Below, in pieces: positions 34,815 through 44,476 of a stretch of 64,000 bases of DNA (the stretch's first letter is position 1; every line of letters starts with the position of its first letter). The translations under genes and the position numbers were made by a program. The notes beneath the pieces were generated by a model, which saw nothing but the letters and a program-made list of their open reading frames with translations, was not told where the DNA came from and did no database searches. The DNA is taken from assembly GCF_001426665.1 (NCBI RefSeq), contig NZ_LMEY01000023.1, positions 409,036-473,035 of the forward strand, read 5' to 3'. The DNA comes from Rhizobium sp. Root1334 (GTDB lineage: Bacteria; Pseudomonadota; Alphaproteobacteria; Rhizobiales; Rhizobiaceae).

Positions 34815-35041
34815 ACCGTTGCCCTGCCGGTCATTCCGAAGGCCGTTTCCGGCTGCTTTCCGATTAATTTTGTGCACTGCCACATCATCACCACGATGCC
34901 GGGGTCTTTTGCGGCCATACCAAACCGCAGGGAATTCAGGCCTCCAGCCATTCCTGTTGATGACGAAAATCGGGATGTGAGACGGCAGGGCGGGGTGCGC
35001 CCAAGAGGCCGTGGCGCCCGAAAGTGGAGACTTCAAGCTAA

Positions 35042-35572
35042 ATGAGACTATCGTATCTTGCTGCGGCGGCGGCATGCTTCTGCATGCTGTTTTCTGGGGT
35101 TGAAACGTCGTATGCCGGGGGCACCGACAAGACCATCACATCCTCCATCAAGCCAGTAAACAGAACGACCGGTTATCCCTCACCGGGCACGGATTCCCTC
35201 AAATCTTCCGTCTACAGCGGCCTGATCAAGACCTATGCCAAGCAGTATGGCGTCCCGGTCGATCTCGCCCATGCGGTGATCAAGGTCGAAAGCAATTTCA
35301 ATCCCAAGGCACGCGGCAGCGCCGGCGAAGTCGGGCTGATGCAGATCAAGCCCGCAACAGCGCGCATGATGGGGTATTCCGGGGGGAAACAGGGCCTGTT
35401 CGATCCCGAAACCAACATCAAATTCGGTATGAAATATCTCGCCATGGCACATGAATTGTCCGGCGGTTTCACCTGCGGCACGATCCTGCGCTACAATGCC
35501 GGGCACGGCGCCAAGAAGATGAACCCGGTATCGCGCCGTTATTGCGGCAAGGTTCAGGCGATCATCGATTGA
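35042..35572 (+). CDS. Small secreted lytic transglycosylase (SLT domain)
   Basis: A 176-residue protein, essentially a signal peptide (residues 1-25, ending TSYAG), a short linker and an SLT domain. The catalytic Glu lies in VIKVESNFNPKARGSAGEVG, followed by LMQIKPATARMMGY and ILRYNAGHG. It cleaves peptidoglycan glycan strands. Small stand-alone SLT proteins of this type often assist wall-spanning machines, but no secretion genes are adjacent. It follows the amidase on the same strand after 227 bases. Confidence 0.9.
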   Translation: MRLSYLAAAAACFCMLFSGVETSYAGGTDKTITSSIKPVNRTTGYPSPGTDSLKSSVYSGLIKTYAKQYGVPVDLAHAVIKVESNFNPKARGSAGEVGLMQIKPATARMMGYSGGKQGLFDPETNIKFGMKYLAMAHELSGGFTCGTILRYNAGHGAKKMNPVSRRYCGKVQAIID

Positions 35573-35679
35573 TGCCAGAGGATGCCGGACCGAAAATCCG
35601 GCGCCGTATTTTCAAGTTCGCAGATGCCAGCTGGCTGGTGCCATGATATTGCCGAGGGATCGTTTCCCGAGGGCGCATC

Positions 35680-36870
35680 ATGGCAGGCACATTCGATTTC
35701 ATCATTGTTGGCAAAGGCATGATGGGGGCGGCGGCAGCCCGCCATCTGGCAAAGAGCGGCGCAAAGATCGCGCTGATCGGGCCGGACGAGCCGGAAAATT
35801 GGGCGAGCCACGATGGTGTTTTCAGCAGTCATTACGACAATGGCCGCATCACCCGCACGATCGATCCCGATCCTGTCTGGGCGCTTCTGGCGCAGCGATC
35901 CATTGAGCGCTACGCCGATATCGAAACGGGCAGTGGTGTCGGCTTCTACAGCGAAGCGGGCTGCCTGATCGCCGCACCTTTGCCGGGTGGTGAGGAAACA
36001 ACGCTCGACCACGTCATCGCCGCCCGCAACCGTCTTGGCGTCGAGGCACCGTTTGTCGATGAGCAGGAACTGGCTGGGCAGTTTCCCTGGTTCCGGTTTC
36101 CGCCGGGCTATGGCGGCGTCTTCGAACCGCGCAACGCGGGCCATATCGATCCGCGCGCCTTGGTCAAGGCCCAAGTCATTCTCGCTCAAAAGGCCGGGGT
36201 TACGGTTGTTTCGTCAGAGGTCTCTGCAGTCGCGCGTGTCGGAAGCAGTGTGAATGTTCGTACGGTTGACGGAGCGATTTTGAAGGGCGGCCGCGCCGTT
36301 ATCGCTGCTGGCGGATTTTCGATATCCGCGAAATTACTTGCCCGGCCTCTGGATCTCACCGTCAAGGCGCGCACCGTGCTGTTTGCCGAGGTGGCGGAGG
36401 CTGATCTCCCTCGATTTGCCGGAATGCCGTCGCTGATTGGGTCTGCGCTTCAGCAAGACGAGAGCTATTATCTCTTGCCGCCGATCCGTTATCCAGGTGG
36501 TAAGTTTTATATCAAGATTGGTGGCGATCCGAGCGACGTCAATATTGCATCGGAGCCGGAGGTTCGCGCCTGGTTCCGGGGAGAGGCCAATCGATCCGCT
36601 GCCGACCATATGGCGGGCTTGTTATCCCGCGCCATGCCGTCCTTTGTGCCTGCTTCGCTCCGCTGGAGCCCTTGCGTGACCACCTTCACCCGCCACGGTT
36701 ATCCCTATATCGGCTTTGCCGATACGGATCGCGTTGCTGTTTTGACTGGTGGCAATGGCGCGGCGGCAAAAAGTTCGGACGAGATCGGCCGGCTCGGCGC
36801 GTCGCTGCTTTTGAACGGTGTGCTCGATGCGCCCGAATACGATACGGATTTTGCCGTCTGCTTCAGATAG
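35680..36870 (+). CDS. FAD-dependent oxidoreductase, DAO family
   Basis: A 396-residue flavoenzyme. The FAD motif is FIIVGKGMMGAAAARHLAK at the N terminus (GxGxxG as GKGMMG), and the C terminus has YIGFADTDRVAVLTGGNGAAAKSSDE. The layout resembles monomeric sarcosine oxidase or N-methyl-amino-acid oxidases. In sarcosine oxidase a C-terminal cysteine binds FAD covalently; no clearly equivalent Cys is evident here. The ATG at 35680 is preceded by GAGGGCGC. Its substrate cannot be assigned, and it shows little similarity to the other DAO enzyme of the window beyond the fold. Confidence 0.8.
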   Translation: MAGTFDFIIVGKGMMGAAAARHLAKSGAKIALIGPDEPENWASHDGVFSSHYDNGRITRTIDPDPVWALLAQRSIERYADIETGSGVGFYSEAGCLIAAPLPGGEETTLDHVIAARNRLGVEAPFVDEQELAGQFPWFRFPPGYGGVFEPRNAGHIDPRALVKAQVILAQKAGVTVVSSEVSAVARVGSSVNVRTVDGAILKGGRAVIAAGGFSISAKLLARPLDLTVKARTVLFAEVAEADLPRFAGMPSLIGSALQQDESYYLLPPIRYPGGKFYIKIGGDPSDVNIASEPEVRAWFRGEANRSAADHMAGLLSRAMPSFVPASLRWSPCVTTFTRHGYPYIGFADTDRVAVLTGGNGAAAKSSDEIGRLGASLLLNGVLDAPEYDTDFAVCFR

Positions 36871-36931
36871 AGTGCCCGCATACCTTTTTACTTTTGTCAC
36901 TGGCAATTGCCGGACACCTCGGCTATGGACC

Positions 36932-37336
36932 GCGGGCCAGTTGGCCGGGCAGCCGCGCTCCGCTATGACCGAAAGGTTGCGGGGGGAGGAAAGTCCGGGC
37001 TCCACGGAAAAACGGTGCCGGATAACGTCCGGCGGGGGCGACCCCAGGGAAAGTGCCACAGAGAGAATACCGCCTGCCTCGGCAGGTAAGGGTGAAAGGG
37101 TGGGGTAAGAGCCCACCGCACGCATGGCAACATGAGTGGCAAGGCAAACCCCACCGGGAGCAAAACCGAATAGGGATGACGTGGTTCGCGCAAGCGTTCC
37201 GGCCTTTTCCGGGCCAGTCATCCGGGTGGGTTGCAGGAGGCAGCGCGCAAGCGTTGTCCCAGATGAATGGCTGCCACGTTCCGGCTTTCGGGCCGGAGCC
37301 ATACAGAACCCGGCTTACAGGCCAACTGGCAAATTT
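36932..37336 (+). ncRNA. rnpB: RNase P RNA
   Basis: The catalytic RNA of RNase P, which removes tRNA 5' leaders. The conserved GAGGAAAGTCCGGGCTCC block is at about 36986, the ACAGAGAGAATACCG block at about 37060, and GGTAAGGGTGAAAGGGTG at about 37085. Helix P1 is formed by GCCAGTTGGCC (36936-36946) and GGCCAACTGGC (37320-37330), which sets the ends. About 400 bases, a class A bacterial form. A T-rich run follows (37337-37349). Located directly before the dcw cluster, on the same strand. Confidence 0.96.
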
Positions 37337-37756
37337 CCCTTCTTTTTCAACTTCACAGGTGGCGATCTTCGAAATCTCGTATCTGTTTGAATATGTATTT
37401 AAATTTTAGATTACTAAAATATAATACACGAAATCCATGCGGCATGATTCGCCGGGGAATCCAAAGTCTTGACTGTGCGTTTGTAACCATTTGTTAAACT
37501 TAACAGACTATCAATATTTGCTGACGACGCGTGCTGAAATAGAGCAAATCCCATTGACGCCCATATGGTCCCATGTTATCCCAGTCATGCACTGCACACG
37601 GGCTGATTCAAGCCTACTCACCGCAAGTTTCGGAGTTGCTCCGTAAGGGGTTTTCGATCGGGCATGTCGCCCGGCTGTGGGGTGCTGCGTGTCCTTTTGA
37701 TGGTGCGTGTGGGCTGTTGGGGCTGGCATGTCCACCGGGAACGGCTGTACCGTGTC
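37337..37756. other. Intergenic region between rnpB and mraZ
   Basis: A 420-base region. The first part, 37380-37520, is clearly AT-richer than its surroundings and holds a candidate promoter with a CtrA-like site. The later part, 37620-37756, carries several TGGG motifs (37678, 37710, 37718) that recall MraZ-binding repeats, but the spacing is irregular. Confidence 0.5.
37469..37500 (+). promoter_or_regulatory. Candidate dcw promoter with overlapping CtrA-like box
   Basis: TTGACT (37469-37474) and TGTTAA (37492-37497) lie 17 bases apart as a plausible -35/-10 pair. GTAA-N7-TTAA at 37483-37497 differs by one base from the CtrA consensus TTAA-N7-TTAA and overlaps the -10, which would suit cell-cycle control. 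About 260 bases upstream of mraZ. Confidence 0.4.
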
Positions 37757-38197
37757 ATGAACCGCTTCCTTTCGCATGCGACAAACAGGATCGATTCCAA
37801 GGGGCGGGTTTCCGTTCCTTCGATGTTTCGTTCTGTCTTGTCGGCGCTCGATATTCGGGAGCTTTACTGCTTTCAGGATTTCGTCTTTCCGGCTATCAGC
37901 GCCGGCGGTCCCGAATTGCTGGATCGCTTCGAAAGGCAAATCAGTGGCGAGGATCCGTTCTCGCCACGGGCCAATCAGATGTCGCTCCTGGTTCATGGGG
38001 GCGGGGTCTTCATGAAGCTCGACCAGGAAGGCCGGTTGATGGTCACGGATTTCATCCGCGATTTCACGGGTATCGACACGGAAGTCACTTTCGTGGGGCG
38101 GGCGGATCATTTTCAGTTGTGGGCGCCGCACGTGTTTGCGGAAGCGCAGGCAGCGGCAAGGGAAGAGCACAGATTGCGAGGTCTGCGCTCGGGCTAG
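37757..38197 (+). CDS. mraZ: Transcriptional regulator/cell division protein MraZ
   Basis: A 146-residue MraZ with two SpoVT/AbrB-like halves. The N-terminal half starts [19 protein letters not shown] and the second half has [17 protein letters not shown], the repeated DxxGR of the family. MraZ binds upstream of its own operon and in E. coli represses the dcw cluster. The start at 37757 gives the typical alphaproteobacterial N terminus; its ribosome site is weak, and the upstream in-frame region is not family-like. First gene of the dcw cluster, 14 bases before rsmH. Confidence 0.93.
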   Translation: MNRFLSHATNRIDSKGRVSVPSMFRSVLSALDIRELYCFQDFVFPAISAGGPELLDRFERQISGEDPFSPRANQMSLLVHGGGVFMKLDQEGRLMVTDFIRDFTGIDTEVTFVGRADHFQLWAPHVFAEAQAAAREEHRLRGLRSG

Positions 38198-38211
38198 AGT
38201 GGAGAGGCGGA

Positions 38212-39237
38212 ATGATGACGGATCAAGGCACAGGTTTTGCTGATGCCGAAGGCGGACCGGTCCGTCACATTCCGGTTCTTCTCCCCGAGGTTCTCGCAAG
38301 CCTGGATCTTGCTCCAGGTAAAATCATCCTTGATGGAACGTTTGGCGCGGGCGGTTACACGTCGGCGATTCTTGCTGCTGGTGCCGATGTGATCGCGCTT
38401 GATCGCGATCCGGCAGCCATTCTGGGCGGTCAGCCCTTGGTCGCTGCCAGCGCCGGTCATCTCACCCTTGTCCATTCCCAGTTCTCCGATCTTGCGCAGC
38501 ATGCTCCCGACGGTGGTCTTGATGGCATCGTGCTGGATATCGGGGTTTCCTCAATGCAGATCGATGAGGCGGATCGCGGCTTTTCCTTCCAGCGGAAAGG
38601 CCCGCTCGATATGCGCATGTCGTCGGATGGCGTCTCTGCCGCCGATGTCGTCAATCGCGCCAAGGTGTCGGATCTCACACGCATCTTCGGCTTTCTCGGT
38701 GAAGAGCCACAGTCCGGCCGCATCGCCCGCGCCATCGAGAAGCGCCGCCTCGAAGAGCCATTCGTCACGACCCGCGATCTCGCCGGTCTGATCGAGCTGG
38801 TGACGCCGCGCAAGGCCAAGGACAAGATCCATCCCGCCACGCGCGTCTTCCAGGCGTTGCGCATTTTCGTCAATGACGAGCTTGGCGAGCTTGCCCGTGC
38901 GCTGTTTGCGGCTGAACGTTGCCTGAAGCCCGGCGGGCGGCTGACTGTGGTCACTTTCCATTCGCTGGAAGATCGGATCGTCAAGAAATTCTTCCAGGAT
39001 CGCGCCGGCAAGGCCTCGGGTTCCCGTCATCTGCCGATCGCGCATGAACGCGCGGCAACTTTCGCACCAGTTGGAAAGTCTATGGTGGCGGCAAGCGAAG
39101 AAGAAGCATCCCGCAATCCACGCGCCCGGTCCGCCAAAATGCGGGTTGGTGCGCGGACCGCGGCTCCGCCCGAGGCAGATGACCTGTCCATTTTCGATTT
39201 GCCGAACCTTGCAAGCCTTGGAAAGATGGGGGGCTGA
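38212..39237 (+). CDS. rsmH: 16S rRNA m4C1402 methyltransferase RsmH
   Basis: A 341-residue methyltransferase (formerly MraW) that methylates N4 of C1402 in 16S rRNA using [22 protein letters not shown] and the SAM motif [14 protein letters not shown] lie in the N-terminal region. [35 protein letters not shown] and [16 protein letters not shown] complete the standard blocks. The ATG at 38212 is preceded by GGAGAGGCGG; the adjacent ATG at 38215 is equally possible. Second gene of the dcw cluster. Confidence 0.96.
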   Translation: MMTDQGTGFADAEGGPVRHIPVLLPEVLASLDLAPGKIILDGTFGAGGYTSAILAAGADVIALDRDPAAILGGQPLVAASAGHLTLVHSQFSDLAQHAPDGGLDGIVLDIGVSSMQIDEADRGFSFQRKGPLDMRMSSDGVSAADVVNRAKVSDLTRIFGFLGEEPQSGRIARAIEKRRLEEPFVTTRDLAGLIELVTPRKAKDKIHPATRVFQALRIFVNDELGELARALFAAERCLKPGGRLTVVTFHSLEDRIVKKFFQDRAGKASGSRHLPIAHERAATFAPVGKSMVAASEEEASRNPRARSAKMRVGARTAAPPEADDLSIFDLPNLASLGKMGG

Positions 39238-39240
39238 GAC

Positions 39241-39651
39241 ATGTTGCGTAGTTTTGACATCGTCCTGATCGTCGTCATGACAGCCGCCGCCACGGTCACG
39301 TACACGATCAAGCATCAGGCCGAGAACAAGCTTGAAGAGGTTCGCAAGCTGGAGGCGGGGATCAAGCTTGAGGAAGACACGATCGATCTCCTGCGCGCCG
39401 ACTGGGCGCTGCTGACGCAGCCAAACAGGCTGGAGAAACTCGTCGGCGTCTACCAGCAGGATTTGCAGCTTGCGCCCACCGACCCGACCCAGCTTTCCCG
39501 CCCGGAAGAATTGCCGATGTTGAAGGCCGACATGCCGCCGCCCGCGGACGTTCTGGAAGCCATGGGGTTGGCGAAGGGCAAGGGCAACACCAAGGCGAAG
39601 AAGCCCGTGGTTGACACGGACGATATTGCAACCGGTTCGGTGGATCGCTGA
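39241..39651 (+). CDS. ftsL: Cell division protein FtsL
   Basis: A 136-residue bitopic membrane protein. A single membrane segment at about 5-25 (FDIVLIVVMTAAATVTYTI) is followed by a coiled-coil region (ENKLEEVRKLEAGIKLEED, heptad pattern) and WALLTQPNRLEKLV, the FtsL signature. The last 45 residues are Pro/Lys-rich. It links FtsQ and FtsB to FtsI/FtsW in the divisome. It starts 3 bases after rsmH, and its stop overlaps the ftsI start by one base. Confidence 0.92.
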   Translation: MLRSFDIVLIVVMTAAATVTYTIKHQAENKLEEVRKLEAGIKLEEDTIDLLRADWALLTQPNRLEKLVGVYQQDLQLAPTDPTQLSRPEELPMLKADMPPPADVLEAMGLAKGKGNTKAKKPVVDTDDIATGSVDR

Positions 39652-41396
39652 TGTCTTTTCTTTCCCGCATCATGGTCGTCAAGAGCAAGGCTCACTTCTC
39701 CGCCGGCGGCAACAATCATCCCGGTGATCTCGGCAAGCCGTTCGAAGGCACGCGCAAGCGGACCAGCAATCAGGCGAAAAGCCGGGTTGCGATCGTCATC
39801 GCCAGCTTTACGGCTGTTTACTGCATCATAGGTGGCCGTCTGGTCCAATACGGTCTGGCCCAGCCGGAGATGGTCTCGAGCATCGGCCGTGCCGATAATC
39901 TGATGGCGTCGCGCCCCGATATTCTTGATCGCAACGGTGAAATCCTCGCGACCGATATCCGCACGGTCTCGCTCTATGCGGAACCGCACAAGATCGTCGA
40001 TGCCGATGAAGCCGTCGAGCAGCTGTCAACCGTTCTGCCCGGCCTGAACGTCGCCGATATCTACAACAAGCTGAAATCGCAGTCGCGTTTCCAGTGGCTG
40101 CGCCGTCAGTTGACCCCCAAGCAGCAGAGCGAAATCCTGGCGCTGGGCATTCCTGGTATCGGCTTCCGGCCGGAAAAGCGCCGCTTCTATCCGGGCGGCG
40201 CAACTGCCTCGCATATCGTCGGTCACGTCAATGTCGACAACCGCGGTATCGCCGGCATGGAACGCTGGATCGACAATCAGGGGCTGGCCGATCTCGCTGC
40301 CATCGGCATGACCAGCGATGCCAAGCTTGAGCCCGTCAAGCTGTCGATCGACCTTCGGGTGCAGAATATCATGCGCGATGTCATCGTCGACGCGATGACG
40401 AAATTCCGTTCGCTTGCCGCAGGTGGCGTGGTGATGGATGTGAAGACCGGCGAAATCCTCGCCATGGTCTCCTATCCGGACTACGATCCCAACAAGCCGG
40501 CCGATGGAGCCAAGGAAGGCTGGATGAACCGCATGTCGAACGGTACGTTCGAGATGGGCTCGACCTTCAAGTCCTTCACAACGGCGATGGCGCTCGATTC
40601 CGGCAAGGTAAAGCTTACCGACAGCTTTGATGCCACCAACCCGATCCGCATTGGCGGCTTCACCATCAAGGACTTCCACGGCAAGCGCCGTGTTTTGACC
40701 GTACCGGAAATCTTCCAGTATTCATCCAACATCGGTACCGCCAAGATGGCCGACATCGTCGGCATCGAAGACCACAAAGAGTTCCTGACCCGCATCGGGT
40801 TGCTGACCAAAATGCCGACCGAACTGCCGGAAGTGAAAACGCCGAGCCAGCCGCGTGTGTGGAAGAAGATCAACTCGATCACCATCTCCTTCGGCCATGG
40901 CGTCTCGACCACACCGCTGCAGACGGCAGTGGCGGGAGCGGCCCTTCTGAACGGCGGCAGTCTGATCGAGCCGACCTTCCTGCCGCGCACGGTGGAGCAG
41001 GCTCAGGCGGCCTCGACGAAGGTCATCAAGAAATCGACCAGCGACGACATGCGCTTCCTGTTCCGCTGGAACGGCGTCAACGGCTCAGGCCGCAACGCCC
41101 GCGTGCCGGGCTTCAATGTCGGCGGCAAGACTGGTACGGCCGACAAGGTCGTCAACGGCCGCTATTCGAACGACGCCAACTTCAACGCCTTTCTGGCCGG
41201 CTTTCCGATCGATGATCCGCGTTACGTGGTCCTGACCTTCATTGACGAGCCGAAAACCGACAAGGGCAATGGCGCGGCACTGGCAGGCAACACCGCTGCA
41301 CCGATGGTGCGCGATATCATCAGCCGTTCGGCGCCGCTTCTCGGCGTCGAGCCGAAGTTCGGTGAAGACGGTTCTGCCTTGCTTGTGTCTTATTGA
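39651..41396 (+). CDS. ftsI: Septal peptidoglycan transpeptidase FtsI (PBP3)
   Basis: A 581-residue class B penicillin-binding protein. One N-terminal membrane segment (about 46-66, VAIVIASFTAVYCIIGGRL) is followed by a PBP dimerisation domain (about 85-245) and the transpeptidase domain. The active-site motifs are STFK at 304-307, SSN in QYSSNIGTAKM and KTGT at 493-496 (GGKTGTADK). It cross-links peptidoglycan at the septum together with FtsW. The ATG overlaps the ftsL stop (TGATG). A basic cytoplasmic N terminus of about 45 residues is longer than in E. coli, as is common in Rhizobiales. Confidence 0.96.
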   Translation: MSFLSRIMVVKSKAHFSAGGNNHPGDLGKPFEGTRKRTSNQAKSRVAIVIASFTAVYCIIGGRLVQYGLAQPEMVSSIGRADNLMASRPDILDRNGEILATDIRTVSLYAEPHKIVDADEAVEQLSTVLPGLNVADIYNKLKSQSRFQWLRRQLTPKQQSEILALGIPGIGFRPEKRRFYPGGATASHIVGHVNVDNRGIAGMERWIDNQGLADLAAIGMTSDAKLEPVKLSIDLRVQNIMRDVIVDAMTKFRSLAAGGVVMDVKTGEILAMVSYPDYDPNKPADGAKEGWMNRMSNGTFEMGSTFKSFTTAMALDSGKVKLTDSFDATNPIRIGGFTIKDFHGKRRVLTVPEIFQYSSNIGTAKMADIVGIEDHKEFLTRIGLLTKMPTELPEVKTPSQPRVWKKINSITISFGHGVSTTPLQTAVAGAALLNGGSLIEPTFLPRTVEQAQAASTKVIKKSTSDDMRFLFRWNGVNGSGRNARVPGFNVGGKTGTADKVVNGRYSNDANFNAFLAGFPIDDPRYVVLTFIDEPKTDKGNGAALAGNTAAPMVRDIISRSAPLLGVEPKFGEDGSALLVSY

Positions 41397-41459
41397 CCAT
41401 GGAATGACAATCTGGAGGATTCGCCGCCCGGCGCGTCGGTATAACTGAAAAGTGCATCC

Positions 41460-42920
41460 ATGAAGATCAAAGACCTGATCGGGAAGGATTTCCCGGAAAT
41501 TGCGTCACAGCTGGGCTCAGGGGCCGGCGACATCGATATCGCCGCCATTACCGCCGATAGCCGGCAGGTTGCCCCGGGTTCATTGTTCGTTGCTCTCTCG
41601 GGAAGCAAGGCCGACGGCAAGGCTTTTATCGACGATGCCATCGCCCGCGGGGCGGCTGCCGTTGTGACCGGCGTCAAGGCTGCAGGCGAGACGCCCGTTC
41701 CGGTCCTGTCTGCCTTCACACCGCGCCGCGTGCTGGCGATTGCCGCAGCCAACTTCTATGGAAACCAGCCGGATACGATGGTTGCCGTCACCGGGACCGC
41801 AGGCAAGACCTCAGTTGCCTCCTTTGCCCGGCAGATCTGGGCGCATGCGGGCTTTGCGGCTGCGATGATCGGCACGACCGGCGTGATTGCGCCCGGCCGC
41901 AACGATTATGGTTCGCTGACGACGCCCGACCCGGTTTCGCTGCACAAACTGCTGGCCGAACTGGCCGATGCCGGTGTTACCCATGCTGCGATGGAGGCGT
42001 CCAGCCACGGATTGGACCAGAACCGGCTTGATGGCGTCCGCCTTGCTGCTGCTGGCTTCACCAATCTTGGCCGCGACCACATGGATTATCATCCGACCGT
42101 CGAGGACTACATGGCTGCAAAGATGCGGTTGTTCGATGGTGTCTTGCCAAAAGGCTCGCCGGCGGTGATCTTCTCCGATGATGCCTGGTCGGCACAGGCG
42201 ATTGCTGCTGCAAGAGCCGCGGGACATCTGGTGCTGACTGTTGGCCGTAAAGGTGACTACCTGTCGCTGAAGCGGGTCGAGCATTTCCGTCACAAGCAGA
42301 TTGCCGAAATCCATGTCGGCGACGAGATTTTCGAAGTGCAAGTGCCGCTTGCCGGCGATTTCCAGATATCGAACGCGCTGGTTGCGGCAGGTCTCGCCAT
42401 GTCGACCGGCGTTAGCGCCCGAGCGACGATGGCTGCCCTTGAAAAGCTGCAGGGTGCGTCCGGCCGTCTCGAACTGGTTGGTCATACCAAAGAGGGCGCA
42501 CTCGCCTATGTGGACTATGCCCACAAGCCGGATGCCCTGGAAAACGTCCTGACCTCCGTCCGTCCGTTTACCACCGGCCGCATCATCGTGGTGTTCGGCT
42601 GCGGCGGTGACCGTGACAAGGGCAAGCGTCCGATCATGGGTGAGATCGCTACGCGGCTTGCCGATGTGGTGATCGTCACCGACGACAATCCGCGCTCGGA
42701 AGTGCCTGCCGTCATTCGCAGCGAAATCATGGCTGCGGCGAAAGGCGCCACCGAGATCGGCGACCGCGCCGAGGCGATCAAGGCTGCTGTCGACATGCTG
42801 AAATCGGGCGATACGCTGATCGTCGCGGGCAAGGGGCATGAGGAGGGGCAGACCATCGGCTCCGTTACCCTGCCATTCTCCGATCATGACGAATTGCGCA
42901 AGGCATTGGGAGGTCATTGA
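41460..42920 (+). CDS. murE: UDP-MurNAc-L-Ala-D-Glu:meso-diaminopimelate ligase MurE
   Basis: A 486-residue Mur ligase. The N-terminal UDP-binding domain has [17 protein letters not shown], the ATPase P-loop is TGTAGKTS (Ala replaces the common Asn, as in relatives), and [13 protein letters not shown] follows. The DNPR motif in [10 protein letters not shown] selects meso-diaminopimelate rather than lysine. It adds the third residue of the stem peptide in the cytoplasm. The carbamylated-lysine region is near [16 protein letters not shown]. It starts 63 bases after ftsI, and its end abuts murF. Confidence 0.96.
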   Translation: MKIKDLIGKDFPEIASQLGSGAGDIDIAAITADSRQVAPGSLFVALSGSKADGKAFIDDAIARGAAAVVTGVKAAGETPVPVLSAFTPRRVLAIAAANFYGNQPDTMVAVTGTAGKTSVASFARQIWAHAGFAAAMIGTTGVIAPGRNDYGSLTTPDPVSLHKLLAELADAGVTHAAMEASSHGLDQNRLDGVRLAAAGFTNLGRDHMDYHPTVEDYMAAKMRLFDGVLPKGSPAVIFSDDAWSAQAIAAARAAGHLVLTVGRKGDYLSLKRVEHFRHKQIAEIHVGDEIFEVQVPLAGDFQISNALVAAGLAMSTGVSARATMAALEKLQGASGRLELVGHTKEGALAYVDYAHKPDALENVLTSVRPFTTGRIIVVFGCGGDRDKGKRPIMGEIATRLADVVIVTDDNPRSEVPAVIRSEIMAAAKGATEIGDRAEAIKAAVDMLKSGDTLIVAGKGHEEGQTIGSVTLPFSDHDELRKALGGH

Positions 42921-42921
42921 T

Positions 42922-44355
42922 TTGGGCTTTCTGTGGACCACGAGCGACCTGATGGCGGCTATGCACGGCCGCCCGATGGGCAATCTGCCGGAAGGCATCA
43001 CCGGCATTTCCATCGATAGCCGGTCTCTCGGCAAGGGAGAGGCCTTCTTCGCCATCAAGGGCGACCGTGTCGATGGGCATGATTATGCCGGTATCGCGAT
43101 GGCCAATGGCGCAACCCTTCTGGTTGTCAGCGAAGCGAAACTGCCAGCACTTGGACGGTTGAACGCGCCGATGATCGTCGTCGATGACGTTCTCGACGCT
43201 ATGGTGCGGCTCGGCTGCGCCGCGCGTGACCGCAGCGCCGCCAAGATCATCGCCGTCACCGGGTCTGTCGGCAAGACGACGACCAAGGAAATGCTGCGGC
43301 ACATGCTTCAGCCATCCGGCCGGGTGCATGCGTCTGTCGCGTCGTTCAACAATCACTGGGGCGTGCCGCTGACCCTGTCGCGCATGCCGGAAAATACCGA
43401 TTTCGGCATTTTCGAAATCGGCATGAACCATGCCGACGAAATCCGGCCGCTGGTCAAAATGGTGCGCCCGCACGTGGCGATCATCACCGCGATCGCTGCC
43501 GCCCATCTTGGCAATTTCAAGGACCTCAAGGAAATCGCTGCCGCCAAGGCGGAGATCATGGAAGGCCTTGTCGATGATGGCCACGTGATACTCAACCGCG
43601 ATAACGAACAGTTTGCCATGCTTGAGAAGGCGGCAAACGCGCTCGGCGTTGCTCATGTTCATAGCTTCGGCAGCAGCGCCAAGGCCGATTTCCGCATGGT
43701 CGAATATGCCGGCGGCTCGGAACGCGGTACGCTTTGGGCCGCGCTTGACAACAAGACGCTGGAAATCCCGATTGGTGCGCCCGGTAGGCACATCGCGGAG
43801 AATGCCCTTGCAGCTCTGGGGGCGGTTAGCCTCGTTGGCGCGAATATGGAGGCGGCCATTGCTGCGCTCGCCACACTTCAGCCCGAGAAGGGACGCGGTG
43901 CACGCCATCGCCTGGCGATCGGGCCGGGTGCGTTTGTGTTGATCGATGAAAGCTACAATGCCAATCCGGCTTCGATGCGGGCTGCGATCTCGCTTCTGAA
44001 AGACACGGCCCTGCCTGAAGGAGGGCGCCGGATCGCCATTCTCGGCGACATGCTGGAAATGGGCGAATCCTCTGGCGACGTTCATGCCGGGCTGGCGCTT
44101 CCGCTGGTTCAGGCCGGGATTACCGATATCTGGCTCGCTGGCCCGGAAATGGCGCATCTGCGCGATGCTTTGCCGGATAACGCGCATGTCGAATACCGTC
44201 CGTCGGTCGATGAACTGAAGGAATTTGCGCTTGGCTCCATCGCCGCTGGGGATGTGGTGATGATCAAATCGTCGAAAGGAACCGGCTGTGGCAGGATCGT
44301 TTCGGTTCTTCTTGAGCGATATCCGGCCTCTTTTGGCCCGGAACACACTGAATAA
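42922..44355 (+). CDS. murF: UDP-MurNAc-tripeptide:D-Ala-D-Ala ligase MurF (TTG start)
   Basis: A 477-residue Mur ligase that attaches D-Ala-D-Ala to the UDP-MurNAc tripeptide. The P-loop is VTGSVGKTTTKEML; FNNHWGVPLTLSRMP and FEIGMNHADEI are MurF-specific blocks, and DESYNANPASMRAAI lies in the C-terminal domain. No ATG is near the expected start; TTG at 42922 follows GGGAGGT at eight bases and gives a typical N terminus (LGFLWTTSDLMAA). It begins one base after the murE stop. The weak start may lower MurF relative to MurE, although coupling would offset this. Confidence 0.94.
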   Translation: MGFLWTTSDLMAAMHGRPMGNLPEGITGISIDSRSLGKGEAFFAIKGDRVDGHDYAGIAMANGATLLVVSEAKLPALGRLNAPMIVVDDVLDAMVRLGCAARDRSAAKIIAVTGSVGKTTTKEMLRHMLQPSGRVHASVASFNNHWGVPLTLSRMPENTDFGIFEIGMNHADEIRPLVKMVRPHVAIITAIAAAHLGNFKDLKEIAAAKAEIMEGLVDDGHVILNRDNEQFAMLEKAANALGVAHVHSFGSSAKADFRMVEYAGGSERGTLWAALDNKTLEIPIGAPGRHIAENALAALGAVSLVGANMEAAIAALATLQPEKGRGARHRLAIGPGAFVLIDESYNANPASMRAAISLLKDTALPEGGRRIAILGDMLEMGESSGDVHAGLALPLVQAGITDIWLAGPEMAHLRDALPDNAHVEYRPSVDELKEFALGSIAAGDVVMIKSSKGTGCGRIVSVLLERYPASFGPEHTE

Positions 44356-44476
44356 GGCAGGACAAGGCTTTATTGGCCGCTGTTCTATGCTGACACTTTT
44401 GATACCACGCAGTTATCCTTTCATCAGGTGATTCTGATGGATGGCACTGCAACGAACCTTTGGGGAAAGGTCCCTC

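Noticed and set aside
37678-37722. MraZ-binding repeats upstream of mraZ
   Set aside because: TGGG motifs occur at 37678, 37710 and 37718, but not at the regular 10-base spacing known for MraZ sites.
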